A DNA stretch of 51,733 bases, taken from assembly GCA_026981935.1 (NCBI GenBank), contig JALSIC010000077.1, forward strand, positions 1 to 51,733. The letters run 5' to 3'. Shown here one piece after another: positions 28,875 to 37,819 of this stretch; within the stretch, counting starts at the first letter, position 1, and the number at the start of each line of letters is the position of its first letter. The notes under the pieces are model-generated. The model saw nothing but the letters and a program-made list of their open reading frames with translations. It made no database searches and was not told the origin of the DNA. The position numbers and the translations under genes were made by a program. The DNA comes from Gammaproteobacteria bacterium. GTDB lineage: Bacteria; Pseudomonadota; Gammaproteobacteria; SZUA-140.

Positions 28875-30212
28875 TCAGCCGCCGCCCACGGTGATGGTGG
28901 CCATGTGCTGGGGATGCACGCGGCGGCGGAAGGCGTCCAGGATCTGTTCCCGCGTGACGGCCTCCACCCGCGCATTGAATGTCTCCAGGTAATCCAGGGG
29001 CAGTTCGTAGAAGCCGATCATGGCCAGGTTGCTCACGATCTTGGCATTGCTGGCGATGCGCAGGGGGAAGCCGCCGGTGATATTGCGCTTGGAGGCGCGC
29101 AGCTCCCTGGCGGTGGGCCCCCGGGCGATGAAGTCTTCCAGGGTGCTGCGCAGCACCTCGAGGGCTTCCCCGGCCTGATCGTTGCGTGTCTGGAGACCCA
29201 GGGTGTAGGGACCCAGTTCCCGCATGGGCATGAAATAGCTGTAGGCGCTGTAGGCCAGGCCCCGTTTTTCCCGGATCTCCTCGCTGATGCGCGAGACGAG
29301 CCCGCTCCCCCCCAGAACGTGGTTGCCCACGTAGAGGGGAAAGTAGTCGGGATCGCCGCGCTTCATGCCCGGCTGCCCCATGCGGATGTGGGTCTGGGTC
29401 GAGGGGTGTTCGATGTGGCGCGTGACGGCGCGTTCCAGTGCCTTGACCGACGGCAGGGGCGGGGCCTTCTCGCCGCGGGGGAGGGCGCCGGCCAGGCGCG
29501 CCGCCAGGCGCTCGGCATCCTCCCGGTCCAGGGCACCCACCAGGGCGATGACGGCATTGCGCGCCACGTAGTAGCGCTTGTGATGACCCAGCACATCGTC
29601 GCGGCTCAGGCGATTCAGGCTCTCCTCGGTGCCCAGGGGGGGGCTGGCGTAGGGGTGATCCCCGTAGAGGGCCTTGAAGAAGGCCTTCTCGGCGATATCG
29701 CCCGGCGACTGGGCCTCGGCCTGCAGGGCCACCTGCATGCGCTTGCGCTCCCGTTCCAGCGCGTCGGGGGGGAAGCTGGGCTGGCCCAGGATCAGTTCCA
29801 TCACTCCCAGGGCGGGCTCCAGGAGCGCGGGATCGGTGAGACTGCGCAGGCTGATGACGGCCATGTCCCGGTGGGCGCTGGTGCTCAGTCTCGCGCCCAC
29901 CGATTCCAGGCGCTGGGCGATGGCATCGGCGTCCAGCTTGCCGGCGCCCTGGTCCAGCAGGGCGCTGGTGAGGAGGGCCAGGCCGGGCCGGTCGCCATCG
30001 CGGGCACTGCCGCCGTCGAAGATGAACTGGACATCCACCATGGGCAGTTCGGGGGCCGGGACGAAATAGACGCGGGCCCCGTTGGCGGTGGTCCAGTGCT
30101 GAATCGCGGGCGCCGCCCCCGCGAGCAGGGGCCAGGCGCACAGCACAAGCAGGAAGATCAGGGCACGCCAGCGACGTGCCGGTGGGCGGATGGCGACACG
30201 GGGTTCGTGCAT
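28875..30212 (-). CDS. M16 family peptidase homologue lacking the zinc site
   Basis: This 445-residue exported protein has the M16 (pitrilysin/insulinase) fold. The signal peptide is ALIFLLVLCAWPLLAGAAP. The HxxEH zinc motif is missing: where it should stand the sequence reads LTSALLDQGAG. The C-terminal R/Y pair of substrate-binding partners is present in REKRGLAYSAYSYF. It is therefore probably the non-catalytic subunit that pairs with the active M16 protein 70 bp upstream. The ATG at 30212 has GGGAG nine bases before it. Confidence 0.92.
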   Translation of the reverse strand: MHEPRVAIRPPARRWRALIFLLVLCAWPLLAGAAPAIQHWTTANGARVYFVPAPELPMVDVQFIFDGGSARDGDRPGLALLTSALLDQGAGKLDADAIAQRLESVGARLSTSAHRDMAVISLRSLTDPALLEPALGVMELILGQPSFPPDALERERKRMQVALQAEAQSPGDIAEKAFFKALYGDHPYASPPLGTEESLNRLSRDDVLGHHKRYYVARNAVIALVGALDREDAERLAARLAGALPRGEKAPPLPSVKALERAVTRHIEHPSTQTHIRMGQPGMKRGDPDYFPLYVGNHVLGGSGLVSRISEEIREKRGLAYSAYSYFMPMRELGPYTLGLQTRNDQAGEALEVLRSTLEDFIARGPTARELRASKRNITGGFPLRIASNAKIVSNLAMIGFYELPLDYLETFNARVEAVTREQILDAFRRRVHPQHMATITVGGG

Positions 30213-30282
30213 GGTTGCTGCTCCCTCAATCCGACTATGTGTCTGACAGGGCATCTGGCAGACGTAAGGTGGTATCCGGTTT

Positions 30283-31674
30283 TCAGTGACCATGGCCTGC
30301 GCCTCCCCGGCTCAGGCCGCCTCCACGGCCGGGTTTGTCCATGGGAAGCGGCTCGAGCACCGCAATGGTGAGACGGTCATCCACGAGATATTTGCGGGCC
30401 ACGGCCTGGACCTGTTCAGCGGTGACGGCGCGGATGCGCGCCACGTATTCCTCGGCCAGGCGCCAGTCCAGGCCCACGGTCTCGAGAATGCCCAGCTGCA
30501 TGGCCTGGTAGAATACCGAGTCCCGCTGGTAGACGTCGTTGGCCACCACCTGGGCCTTGACCCGGTCCAGTTCCCCGGCGCTCACCGGTTCCTCGCGCAG
30601 GCGCCGGACCTGATCCCGCAGGGCCGTCTCCAGCGTCGCGATGTCGTGCCCGGGCGCGGGGGTGCCGTCCAGCATCAGCAGGTCGTCCTGGCGGGCGGTG
30701 AGGCTGTAACCGGCGCCGGCGCTGGCGGCGATCTGGCGGCCCCGTACCAGCTCGCGGGCGAGCCGGGCGCTGGCGCCGCCGTCGAGCACGCCGGCCAGCA
30801 CCTCCAGGGCGTAGGGTTCCCAGTCCTCGGCGGCCGTCTTGAGGACGGGCACCTTGTATCCCATGAGCAGGTAGGGGAGCTGCGCGGGGGCCTTCACGGT
30901 GAGGCGGCGCAGGCCCCGCTGGGGAACTTCGCGGCGCGGCTTGGGCGGTGTCAGGCGGCTGGGCTGCAGGGGGCCGAAATGTTTCTTCGCCAGGGCGAGG
31001 ACGGCCTGCGGGTCCACGTCGCCCACCACGACCAAGGTGGCGTTGTTGGGCGCGTACCATTTGCGGTACCAGGCCTTGAGGTCCTCGATGGTGAGGTTCT
31101 CCAGGTCGTCCATCCAGCCGATCACGGGGTGGTGATAGGGGCTGCTGACGAAGGCGGCGGCCATGAACTGCTCATAGGTCAGGGCCTCTGGATTGTCCTC
31201 GGTGCGCAGACGCCGTTCCTCCATGACCACCTTGACCTCCTTGCGGAATTCGTCTTCCGGCAGCAGGAGGTTGCGCATGCGGTCCGCCTCCAGGCGGAAG
31301 CTCACCTCGAGGCGGCTCTTCTCCAGTTGCTGGAAATAGGCGGTGTAGTCGCGCCCGGTGAAGGCGTTCTCCCGGCCGCCGTTTTCGCTGATGATGCGCG
31401 AGAATTCCCCCGCCGGATGTTTCTCGGTCCCCTTGAACATCATGTGCTCCAGCACATGAGAGATGCCGGTGATGCCGTCGTGTTCATAGCTGCTGCCGAC
31501 CTTGTACCAGATCTGGGAGACCACCACCGGTGCGCGATGATCTTCGCGCACCAGCAGCTTGAGGCCGTTGTCGAGCGTGAATTCATGGACGGCCCGTGTC
31601 CCGGCGGCGCTTGTGCCCGGCAGCAGCATGACCAGGATGAGAATGAAAAACGTGATGCGTGGCTTGCGGCGCAT
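30283..31674 (-). CDS. M16 family zinc metallopeptidase (active subunit)
   Basis: This 463-residue exported protein has signal peptide ITFFILILVMLLPGTSAAG and the inverted zinc motif HVLEH (His73, Glu76, His77), with the distal Glu in VVMEERR (152-153). The rest is a full two-domain M16 half. It probably degrades peptides or misfolded proteins in the periplasm as a heterodimer with the next gene product. The pair sits beside rsmD and divergent from ftsY, an arrangement widespread in gammaproteobacteria. AGGGAAG precedes the ATG. Confidence 0.94.
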   Translation of the reverse strand: MRRKPRITFFILILVMLLPGTSAAGTRAVHEFTLDNGLKLLVREDHRAPVVVSQIWYKVGSSYEHDGITGISHVLEHMMFKGTEKHPAGEFSRIISENGGRENAFTGRDYTAYFQQLEKSRLEVSFRLEADRMRNLLLPEDEFRKEVKVVMEERRLRTEDNPEALTYEQFMAAAFVSSPYHHPVIGWMDDLENLTIEDLKAWYRKWYAPNNATLVVVGDVDPQAVLALAKKHFGPLQPSRLTPPKPRREVPQRGLRRLTVKAPAQLPYLLMGYKVPVLKTAAEDWEPYALEVLAGVLDGGASARLARELVRGRQIAASAGAGYSLTARQDDLLMLDGTPAPGHDIATLETALRDQVRRLREEPVSAGELDRVKAQVVANDVYQRDSVFYQAMQLGILETVGLDWRLAEEYVARIRAVTAEQVQAVARKYLVDDRLTIAVLEPLPMDKPGRGGGLSRGGAGHGH

Positions 31675-31696
31675 GGCGGATCTTCCCTCGTGTCGA

Positions 31697-31725
31697 TTTC
31701 CGTTTGCAGTGTCACACCGTATAAT
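31697..31725 (+). promoter_or_regulatory. Possible ftsYEX promoter
   Basis: A perfect TATAAT at 31720-31725 has only a weak -35 candidate, TTTCCG at 31697-31702, 17 bases upstream. It faces ftsY, whose GTG is about 206 bases downstream, within the 257-bp region shared with the divergent M16 genes. Confidence 0.35.
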
Positions 31726-31931
31726 GGCGGGACGCTGCCCGGGCAGGCGGCGGGTGCCGGTGTCTCTCTTACCCTCTTGCCGGTATTCCCCGCGGCCTGC
31801 CCTGCGCAGTCACATGGAACACTGGATGCGGGTTATCGCTGCGCATTAGGGTACTGGCAAATCATGATGGGCTCAATCAACATTTTCCTTCCGTTGCATC
31901 CGTTGCCCCTGCTGTCCTGGGAGGGCGTCCC

Positions 31932-32924
31932 GTGTTCGGACTAGGGAAGAAAAAGACATCTTCCGGGGCGCCAGGCGATGCGGATGCGGCTGGGCGGGAC
32001 AAGCCTTCTTTCTTCGGCCGCCTGAAGGCGGGGCTGAGCCGCACCCGCCGGGGGCTGTTCGGCGGGCTGGGCGAGTTCTTGCGCGGCCGGGCCGTGGACG
32101 ACGAGGCGCTGGAAGAGATCGAGATGCACCTGCTGGCCGCGGATGTGGGCGTGGAGGCCACCCAGGCCATCATCGACGACCTCACCGCGCGTCTCGGGCG
32201 CAAGGAACTCAAGGACAGCGAGGCCCTGTTCGCCGCCCTGCGCGAGGATATGCTGCGCCTGCTGGAGCCCGTCAGCCGGCCCCTGGAGCCTGCCGGGCAC
32301 CGCCCCTTCGTGATCCTCATGGTGGGCGTCAACGGCGTGGGCAAGACCACCACCATCGGCAAGCTGGCCCGGCGCTTCCAGCGGGAAGGTCGCAGCGTCA
32401 TGCTGGCGGCGGGCGACACCTTTCGCGCCGCGGCGGTGGAACAGCTCTGCGCGTGGGGCGAGCGCAACGACGTGCCGGTGATCGCCCAGCAGCGGGCCGC
32501 CGATCCCGCTTCGGTGATCTTCGACGCCCTGCAGTCGGCGCGGGCACGGGGGGTGGACGTGCTTATCGCCGACACCGCCGGGCGCCTCCACACCCAGGCC
32601 AATCTCATGGAGGAGCTGAAGAAGATCAAGCGGGTCATGGCCAAGGTGGACGAGACGGCCCCCCACGAGGTGATGCTGGTGGTGGACGCGGGCACCGGCC
32701 AGAACGCCCTCGCCCAGGCGCGCCAGTTCCACGAGGCGGTGGGCGTGACCGGCATCGCCCTCACCAAGCTCGACGGTACCGCCAAGGGCGGCGTCATCTT
32801 CGCCATCGCCCGCAAGACCGGCATTCCCATCCGCTACATCGGGGTCGGGGAACAGATCGACGACCTGCGGCCCTTCGATGCGCGGGAATTCGTGGACGCC
32901 CTGTTCGCCGGGCGCGAACCGTAG
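31932..32924 (+). CDS. ftsY: Signal recognition particle receptor FtsY
   Basis: This 330-residue SRP GTPase docks ribosome-SRP complexes at the membrane. It has a short basic A region (residues 1-45), an N domain (about 50-115) and the G domain, with GVNGVGKTT at 132-140, DTFRAAAVEQL, the DTAGR loop in LIADTAGRLH, TKLDGTAKGG and GVGEQIDDLRPFD. The acidic N-terminal extension of E. coli FtsY is absent. A GTG start follows GGAGG. It is the first gene of ftsY-ftsE-ftsX, with three bases between it and ftsE. Confidence 0.97.
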   Translation: MFGLGKKKTSSGAPGDADAAGRDKPSFFGRLKAGLSRTRRGLFGGLGEFLRGRAVDDEALEEIEMHLLAADVGVEATQAIIDDLTARLGRKELKDSEALFAALREDMLRLLEPVSRPLEPAGHRPFVILMVGVNGVGKTTTIGKLARRFQREGRSVMLAAGDTFRAAAVEQLCAWGERNDVPVIAQQRAADPASVIFDALQSARARGVDVLIADTAGRLHTQANLMEELKKIKRVMAKVDETAPHEVMLVVDAGTGQNALAQARQFHEAVGVTGIALTKLDGTAKGGVIFAIARKTGIPIRYIGVGEQIDDLRPFDAREFVDALFAGREP

Positions 32925-32927
32925 GGC

Positions 32928-33602
32928 GTGATCCGCTTCGACAAGGTCGGCAAGCGTTACCCGGGCGGGCGCGAGGCCCTGCAGGGGGTGAGTTTTCACC
33001 TCGCGGCGGGGGAGATGGCCTTTCTCACGGGCCACTCCGGGGCCGGCAAGAGCACCCTGTTGAAACTCATTGCCCTGCTGGAGCGGCCCAGCTACGGACA
33101 GGTATTCGTCAACGGACGCAATGTTTCCCGCGCAGGGCGTCGTCGCATCCCCTATCTCCGGCGTGACATCGGCCTCATCTTCCAGGACCACAGGCTGCTC
33201 AGTGACCGCACCGTGTTCGACAACGTGGCCCTCCCCCTGGTGATCGCAGGCCACCGACACCAGGAGATCCGGCGCCGCGTGCAGGCGGCCCTGGACAAGG
33301 TGGGCCTGCTGGACAAGGCGCAGCGCTTTCCCGTCACCCTGTCGGGGGGCGAGCAGCAGCGGGTGGGCATCGCCCGGGCGGTGGTCAACCGCCCCCCCAT
33401 TCTCCTGGCCGACGAACCCACGGGCAACCTGGATCCTGCATTGTCCGCCGAGATCATGGACCTCTTTCGCCAGTTCAATACCGTGGGCGTGACGGTGCTC
33501 ATTGCCAGCCACGACCTGGCGCTCATCCGGCGCCTGGGGCAGCGCATCCTGGTGCTGGATCATGGCCTGCTGGTGGATGACGGCAGGGCGCACGCCGCAT
33601 GA
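32928..33602 (+). CDS. ftsE: Cell division ATP-binding protein FtsE
   Basis: This 224-residue ABC ATPase works with FtsX to activate periplasmic peptidoglycan amidases during division. Walker A is GHSGAGKST, the signature LSGGEQQR, Walker B ILLADEPTGNLD and the H-loop ASHDLAL. A GTG start lies three bases after the ftsY stop, and the last codons overlap ftsX (ATGA), so the three genes are coupled. Confidence 0.97.
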   Translation: MIRFDKVGKRYPGGREALQGVSFHLAAGEMAFLTGHSGAGKSTLLKLIALLERPSYGQVFVNGRNVSRAGRRRIPYLRRDIGLIFQDHRLLSDRTVFDNVALPLVIAGHRHQEIRRRVQAALDKVGLLDKAQRFPVTLSGGEQQRVGIARAVVNRPPILLADEPTGNLDPALSAEIMDLFRQFNTVGVTVLIASHDLALIRRLGQRILVLDHGLLVDDGRAHAA

Positions 33603-34618
33603 GCCGGTTCGCCTGGCGTGAAACCTCTTCCCGCCGCGCGTCTCGCGGCGCGGGCACGGCACGCGCCGCCGTGCAGCGGCGCCGTCCCGCGGCGCCCCGA
33701 CGCCTGGGGGCCTATGGCGTCAGTCATGTCCAGTCCCTGCTCGCAAGCCTGGGGCGCATGGCGCGCAGCCCGGTTTCAACCCTCATGACAGTGGCGGTGA
33801 TCGGCATCGCCCTGGCCCTGCCCACCGGGCTGCATGTCCTGCTGGAGAACGTCCAGGCGGTGAGCGCAGGCTGGGAGAACAGTGCCCGCATCTCGTTGTT
33901 TCTGCAGCGCGACCTGCCCCCGGACCAGGTGCGGCGCCTGGAGGAACGCTTGCGGGCCATGCCCGGCGTGGCGACGGTGGAGCGGATCACGCCGGCGCAG
34001 GCCCTGGAGGAATTCCGCCGCCTGTCGGGTTTCGACGCCGCCCTGGAGGCCCTGGGAGAGAATCCCCTGCCCACGGTGCTGGTGGTGGAACCGCGCCTGG
34101 ATTTCACCGATCCCGCCCTGGTGGAGCATCTCCTGGACCGCGCCCGGTCGCTTGAGGGGGTGGAGCTGGCCCAGCTGGACATGGCCTGGGTGCGGCGCCT
34201 GTTTGCCCTCATGGAAATCGGCAAGCGGGGCGTCCTGGTGCTGGGCGCCCTGCTGGCACTGGCGGTGCTGCTCATCGTGGGCAACACCATCCGGCTCGCC
34301 ATCGAGAACCGTCGCGAGGAGATCGAAGTGCAGAAACTCATCGGGGCGACGGACGCCTTCATCCGCCGGCCCTTTCTCTACAGCGGCCTGTGGCATGGCC
34401 TGGGTGGCGCTTTGTGCGCCTGGTTGCTGGTGAGCCTGTCCCTGGCCTTGCTCGCCGGTCCGGTGCGCCGCCTTACCCTGCTCTATGAGAGCGATCAGGC
34501 GCTCCTGGGCATGAACGCTGGGGCCACGCTGCTGCTGCTGGCCGCGGGGGCCCTGCTGGGGCTTGCGGGTGCCTGGCTTGCGGTGGGGCGTCACCTGCGT
34601 CGCATCGAACCGGCCTGA
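33599..34618 (+). CDS. ftsX: Cell division protein FtsX
   Basis: This 339-residue permease-like protein has a long Arg-rich cytoplasmic start (about residues 1-55), a first helix near 58-80, a large periplasmic loop (RISLFLQRDLPPDQVRRLEE and following) and three helices in the C-terminal half (VLVLGALLALAVLLIVGN, HGLGGALCAWLLVSLSLALL, GATLLLLAAGALLGLAGAWL). It transmits the FtsE ATP cycle to murein hydrolase activators. The conserved REEIEVQKLIGATDAFIRRP links helices 2 and 3. It overlaps ftsE by four bases. Confidence 0.96.
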   Translation: MSRFAWRETSSRRASRGAGTARAAVQRRRPAAPRRLGAYGVSHVQSLLASLGRMARSPVSTLMTVAVIGIALALPTGLHVLLENVQAVSAGWENSARISLFLQRDLPPDQVRRLEERLRAMPGVATVERITPAQALEEFRRLSGFDAALEALGENPLPTVLVVEPRLDFTDPALVEHLLDRARSLEGVELAQLDMAWVRRLFALMEIGKRGVLVLGALLALAVLLIVGNTIRLAIENRREEIEVQKLIGATDAFIRRPFLYSGLWHGLGGALCAWLLVSLSLALLAGPVRRLTLLYESDQALLGMNAGATLLLLAAGALLGLAGAWLAVGRHLRRIEPA

Positions 34619-34740
34619 AACGCTGAACACGAGTTGCCGGGTTGATATAACTGCCCCAAAATGGACGCATAGTGCGGATGAAGAGAACCGGCCTTCGGGA
34701 AGGCAGCTGTAATTGCAACCGTCATTTCGACCACCCACCC

Positions 34741-34974
34741 TGTCATTTCGACCGAAAGGGAGAAATCTTGTCCCACTGTCCCAAGATTCCTCGCTGTGCT
34801 CGGAATGACAAGGATGATGTCATTCCCACCGCGCTGCCTTACCATTGCCGCTATACCCCTTTGTCATTTCGGCCCCACTTCCCTGTCATTTCGACCCTAC
34901 CCCCTTGTCATTTCGACCGAAGGGAGAAATCCTGTTCCACTGCCCCAAGATTTCTCGCTGCCCCCGAAATGACA
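34741..34974. repeat. Two palindromic GTCATTTCGACC units plus half units
   Basis: Near-complete ~70-bp units stand at 34741-34810 and 34906-34974, with arm fragments between (34862-34900) and before (34721-34740). They match the family at 115-259 closely, including the GGGAGAAATC and GATTCCTCGCTG segments. They fill the 545-bp interval between ftsX and rpoH, which in many relatives is short. No gene is seen in 34619-35163. Confidence 0.85.
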
Positions 34975-35065
34975 AGGACTTTTGTTGACGGATGGGGAAA
35001 ACCGCATTCCGGTCAGGTCCTTCCGGAGCGGAATAAAGCCGGAATCAAAGCGGGGGAAAAATTCC

Positions 35066-35094
35066 TTGAGCAAGGGAACTTTTTGTGCTATTAG
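35066..35094 (+). promoter_or_regulatory. Candidate rpoH promoter
   Basis: TTGAGC (35066-35071) and TATTAG (35089-35094) are 17 bases apart, each matching the housekeeping consensus at four of six positions. The -10 runs into the left arm of the CIRCE dyad, the position expected for a repressor operator. CTTGAG also resembles a sigma32 -35 half, but no CCCCAT-like -10 follows. Confidence 0.45.
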
Positions 35095-35117
35095 CACTCT
35101 CATGAGTAGAGTGCCAA
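35091..35117 (+). promoter_or_regulatory. CIRCE element (HrcA operator) upstream of rpoH
   Basis: TTAGCACTC (35091-35099), nine spacer bases, then GAGTGCCAA (35109-35117). The CIRCE consensus is TTAGCACTC-N9-GAGTGCTAA, so this site differs at a single base. It lies 46 bases before the rpoH ATG and overlaps the candidate -10. HrcA, a repressor that depends on GroE for activity, would bind here. No hrcA gene is in the window. Confidence 0.9.
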
Positions 35118-35163
35118 TCCAGAAGGGGCGGCATGCTACTTCAGCCAAGGGAGGGAGAAATCC

Positions 35164-36015
35164 ATGAGCAAGGACTTTGAATACAGCCTGGCGCTGAGCA
35201 GCGGCAGCCTGGATGCCTATATCCAGGCAGTGAGCGCCATTCCCGTGCTGGATGCGGAGGAAGAGCGCCGCCTGGCCCGCCGTTACCGCCAGGAGAACGA
35301 TCTGGCGGCGGCGCGGCAGCTGGTGCTGTCCAACCTGCGCTTCGTGGTGCACATCGCCCGCGGTTACAGCGGTTATGGCCTGCCCCAGGCGGATCTGATC
35401 CAGGAAGGCAATGTGGGCCTGATGAAGGCGGTGAAGCGCTTCGACCCCGACATGAACGTGCGGCTGGTGTCCTACGCCGTGCACTGGATCCGGGCCGAGA
35501 TACACGAATTCATTCTGCGCAACTGGCGCATCGTCAAGGTGGCCACCACCAAGGCCCAGCGCAAGCTGTTTTTCAACCTGCGCGCGGCGAAGAAACGCCT
35601 GGCCTGGCTGGGCAGGGAAGAGGTGGATGCGGTGGCGAAGGATCTGGGCGTGCGCCCCGATGACGTACTGGAGATGGAGTCGCGCCTGAGCGGTTACGAT
35701 GCCTCCTTCGATGCGCCGGAAGGCGAGGCAGAGGAAGGGGGGTATCATGCACCGGCGGCCTACCTGCAGGACCTGCGCATGGATCCCACCACCCAGGTGG
35801 AGCGGGAGGAATGGCAGGATCACAGCGAGCAGCGCCTGCACCATGCGCTGGAGACCCTGGACGCGCGCAGCCAGGATATCCTGCGCCAGCGCTGGCTGGC
35901 CGACGAAAAAATGACCCTGCAGGAACTGGCCGACCGCTATCAGGTCTCCGCGGAGCGTATCCGCCAGCTGGAGAAGAGCGCTATCAAGAAGCTGCGCAAC
36001 GTGCTCGAGGCCTGA
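35164..36015 (+). CDS. rpoH: RNA polymerase sigma factor RpoH (sigma32)
   Basis: This 283-residue sigma factor directs transcription of heat-shock genes. Region 2 spans about residues 50-120 ([39 protein letters not shown]), and the RpoH box QRKLFFNLR at 132-140 separates it from other group 3 sigmas. Region 4 is at 220-280 ([20 protein letters not shown]). AGGGAGGGAGAAATCC precedes the ATG. It follows ftsX as in other gammaproteobacteria but is separated by a repeat-filled gap and has its own promoter and CIRCE site. It converges on bioD with 18 bp between. Confidence 0.97.
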   Translation: MSKDFEYSLALSSGSLDAYIQAVSAIPVLDAEEERRLARRYRQENDLAAARQLVLSNLRFVVHIARGYSGYGLPQADLIQEGNVGLMKAVKRFDPDMNVRLVSYAVHWIRAEIHEFILRNWRIVKVATTKAQRKLFFNLRAAKKRLAWLGREEVDAVAKDLGVRPDDVLEMESRLSGYDASFDAPEGEAEEGGYHAPAAYLQDLRMDPTTQVEREEWQDHSEQRLHHALETLDARSQDILRQRWLADEKMTLQELADRYQVSAERIRQLEKSAIKKLRNVLEA

Positions 36016-36033
36016 GCCGTTTCCTGAGACCCT

Positions 36034-36780
36034 TCAGGACGCGGGGGTGAACAAGGGATGGATGTCCAGCCGGGCGGCGATGCCCGCGGCATCCATTTTT
36101 TTTTGCCATGGCACCACCCCCAGGCAGGGGCCCGGGAGCCGCTCACGCAGGGTGGCGATGTTCTCTTCCCCCATCAGGCAGTCGCGGTCCACGCAGTTCG
36201 CTACCCATCCCGCCAGGGCGAGGCCGTCGGCCAGGATGGCCCGGCAGCTCAGCAGGGCGTGATTGAGGCAGCCAAGCCGGATGCCCACCACGAGGATGAC
36301 GGGCCAGCCCAGGCAGCGGGCCAGGTCCGCCACGGTCCGGCGCGGCGTCAGGGGGGCGTGCCAGCCACCCACGCCTTCCACGAGACAGGCATCCGCCCGC
36401 GCCGCCTGTGCGGCGCAATGGCGGGCGAGGGCCTCGATGTCGATGGTCACGCCAGCCCGTGCCGCGGCCAGGTGGGGCGAGACGGGCAGTTCCAGGGCAC
36501 AGGGGTTGACCGCTTCATAGGGTGTCTCCACGTCGGAGGCGGCCATGAGGGCCAGGGCATCCTCGTTGACCCAGCGTCCCTTTCCATCCGGCGAGACCGG
36601 TTCCCAGCGGCAACCGCTGGCCACGGGCTTCAGCCCCAGGGCGCTCAGGCCATGGCGGCGGCATGCCGTCAGCAGGCCGGCGCTGATCCAGGTCTTGCCG
36701 ACTTCCGTATCGGTGCCGGTCACGAACCAGCGCCGGCACCGGTTCGAAGGCCGGTGTGTTATATCGCGCATTTCATTCAT
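36034..36780 (-). CDS. bioD: ATP-dependent dethiobiotin synthetase
   Basis: This 248-residue P-loop enzyme closes the ureido ring of dethiobiotin from diaminopelargonate, CO2 and ATP. FVTGTDTEVGKTWISAGLL is the BioD P-loop, LGLKPVASGC holds the conserved Lys, and LVEGVGGWHAPL is the product-side loop. It overlaps the end of bioC by eight bases; a second ATG at 36771 would remove the overlap. It is the last gene of the bioB-F-H-C-D run. Confidence 0.95.
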   Translation of the reverse strand: MNEMRDITHRPSNRCRRWFVTGTDTEVGKTWISAGLLTACRRHGLSALGLKPVASGCRWEPVSPDGKGRWVNEDALALMAASDVETPYEAVNPCALELPVSPHLAAARAGVTIDIEALARHCAAQAARADACLVEGVGGWHAPLTPRRTVADLARCLGWPVILVVGIRLGCLNHALLSCRAILADGLALAGWVANCVDRDCLMGEENIATLRERLPGPCLGVVPWQKKMDAAGIAARLDIHPLFTPAS

Positions 36781-37819
36781 GCCCTTTCCTGCCGCGCCCG
36801 CCGATGCGGGAGAGGGGAACCGTCGCGGTCGGGGATCGTCCCGGGGCCTGTGGCGGGATTCGTGCGGGGCGGTCGCGGGCCTCGTCCGCCGCCGGTGCCC
36901 AGCAATGCCCGTGGATCACCTCGTAGGTGGCCGGCAGGCGCCCGTCCCGGCGCTGGGTTTCGTAGGCGGCGATCATGCGCCGCAGGCGCCGGCGCGACAG
37001 CAGGCCCCGGGAACGGGCCTCGGCGGCATTGCGGGCGCCCAGCGCCTTGAGATCGGCCATGAGATCGCGGACTTCCGCGTAGGTGAGCGTGAAGTATTCC
37101 ACGTCCATGACGGGGTCGGCGAAGCCGGCGCCGAGGAGCAGGTCGCCGATGTCGTGCATGTCCAGGAAGGCATGAACGTGGGTGTCGTCATCCACCGCCT
37201 GCCAGCTCCGGCGCAGTTCCCTGAGGGTGTCAGGACCGAAGGTGGTGAACATGAACAGGCCGCCGGGGCGGAGGGTGCGCCGCAGGCCGGCGAAGGTGGC
37301 CGGCAGGTCGTTGCACCATTGCAGCATGAGGTTGGAGATCACCAGATCCAGGCAGCGGGGCTTAAGGGGCAGGCTTTCCGCATCGGCGCAGAGAAAGGCA
37401 TCGCGGCGCCGCCAGCGGCGCAGGGCGGACAGGCGGCCGCGGGCGTGGCGCAGCATGGCGGGGGCGAAATCCAGGGACAGCAGCCAGGCCGCGGGATAGC
37501 GCCGGCGCAGATGTGCACCCATGGCGCCGGTGCCGCTTCCCAGGTCCAGCATGGCCTGCGGATCGAGACGGACATAGTCGAGGCGCTCCGCCAGGCGCCG
37601 GCCCACTTCGCGTTGCAAGACGGCGGTCTCGTCATAGCCTGGCGCGGCGCGTTCGAAGGCCTGCCGGCTGCGGCGCTTGTCGATGCGCGGCAGGGGGGGC
37701 GGGTTCTGTGCCTGGTGCTGGAGCGGGTCGTGACGCCTGTCCCGTCCCGGACTTTGCAGTGGATTCTGCCCCGCAGAGGGCGGGCGGGGCGTGAGACCGG
37801 CGCCGTCAGAGGTGCTCAT
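36773..37819 (-). CDS. bioC: Malonyl-ACP O-methyltransferase
   Basis: This 348-residue class I methyltransferase would methylate malonyl-ACP so that fatty-acid synthesis can build pimeloyl-ACP methyl ester. BioC features are the RRSRQAFERAAPGYDETAVL start of the core (near residue 50), MLDLGSGTGAMGAHL and SNLMLQWCNDLP. It is longer than usual: about 45 Pro/Arg-rich residues precede the core and about 35 low-complexity residues follow. The ATG overlaps the bioH end by 14 bases, and that overlap supports this start. Confidence 0.93.
   Translation of the reverse strand: MSTSDGAGLTPRPPSAGQNPLQSPGRDRRHDPLQHQAQNPPPLPRIDKRRSRQAFERAAPGYDETAVLQREVGRRLAERLDYVRLDPQAMLDLGSGTGAMGAHLRRRYPAAWLLSLDFAPAMLRHARGRLSALRRWRRRDAFLCADAESLPLKPRCLDLVISNLMLQWCNDLPATFAGLRRTLRPGGLFMFTTFGPDTLRELRRSWQAVDDDTHVHAFLDMHDIGDLLLGAGFADPVMDVEYFTLTYAEVRDLMADLKALGARNAAEARSRGLLSRRRLRRMIAAYETQRRDGRLPATYEVIHGHCWAPAADEARDRPARIPPQAPGRSPTATVPLSRIGGRGRKGHE

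Noticed and set aside
28288-30141. A possible fusion of the M16 homologue with RsmD
   Set aside because: The upstream part of this frame overlaps the true peptidase frame and is low-complexity; RsmD starts at the GTG at 28869.
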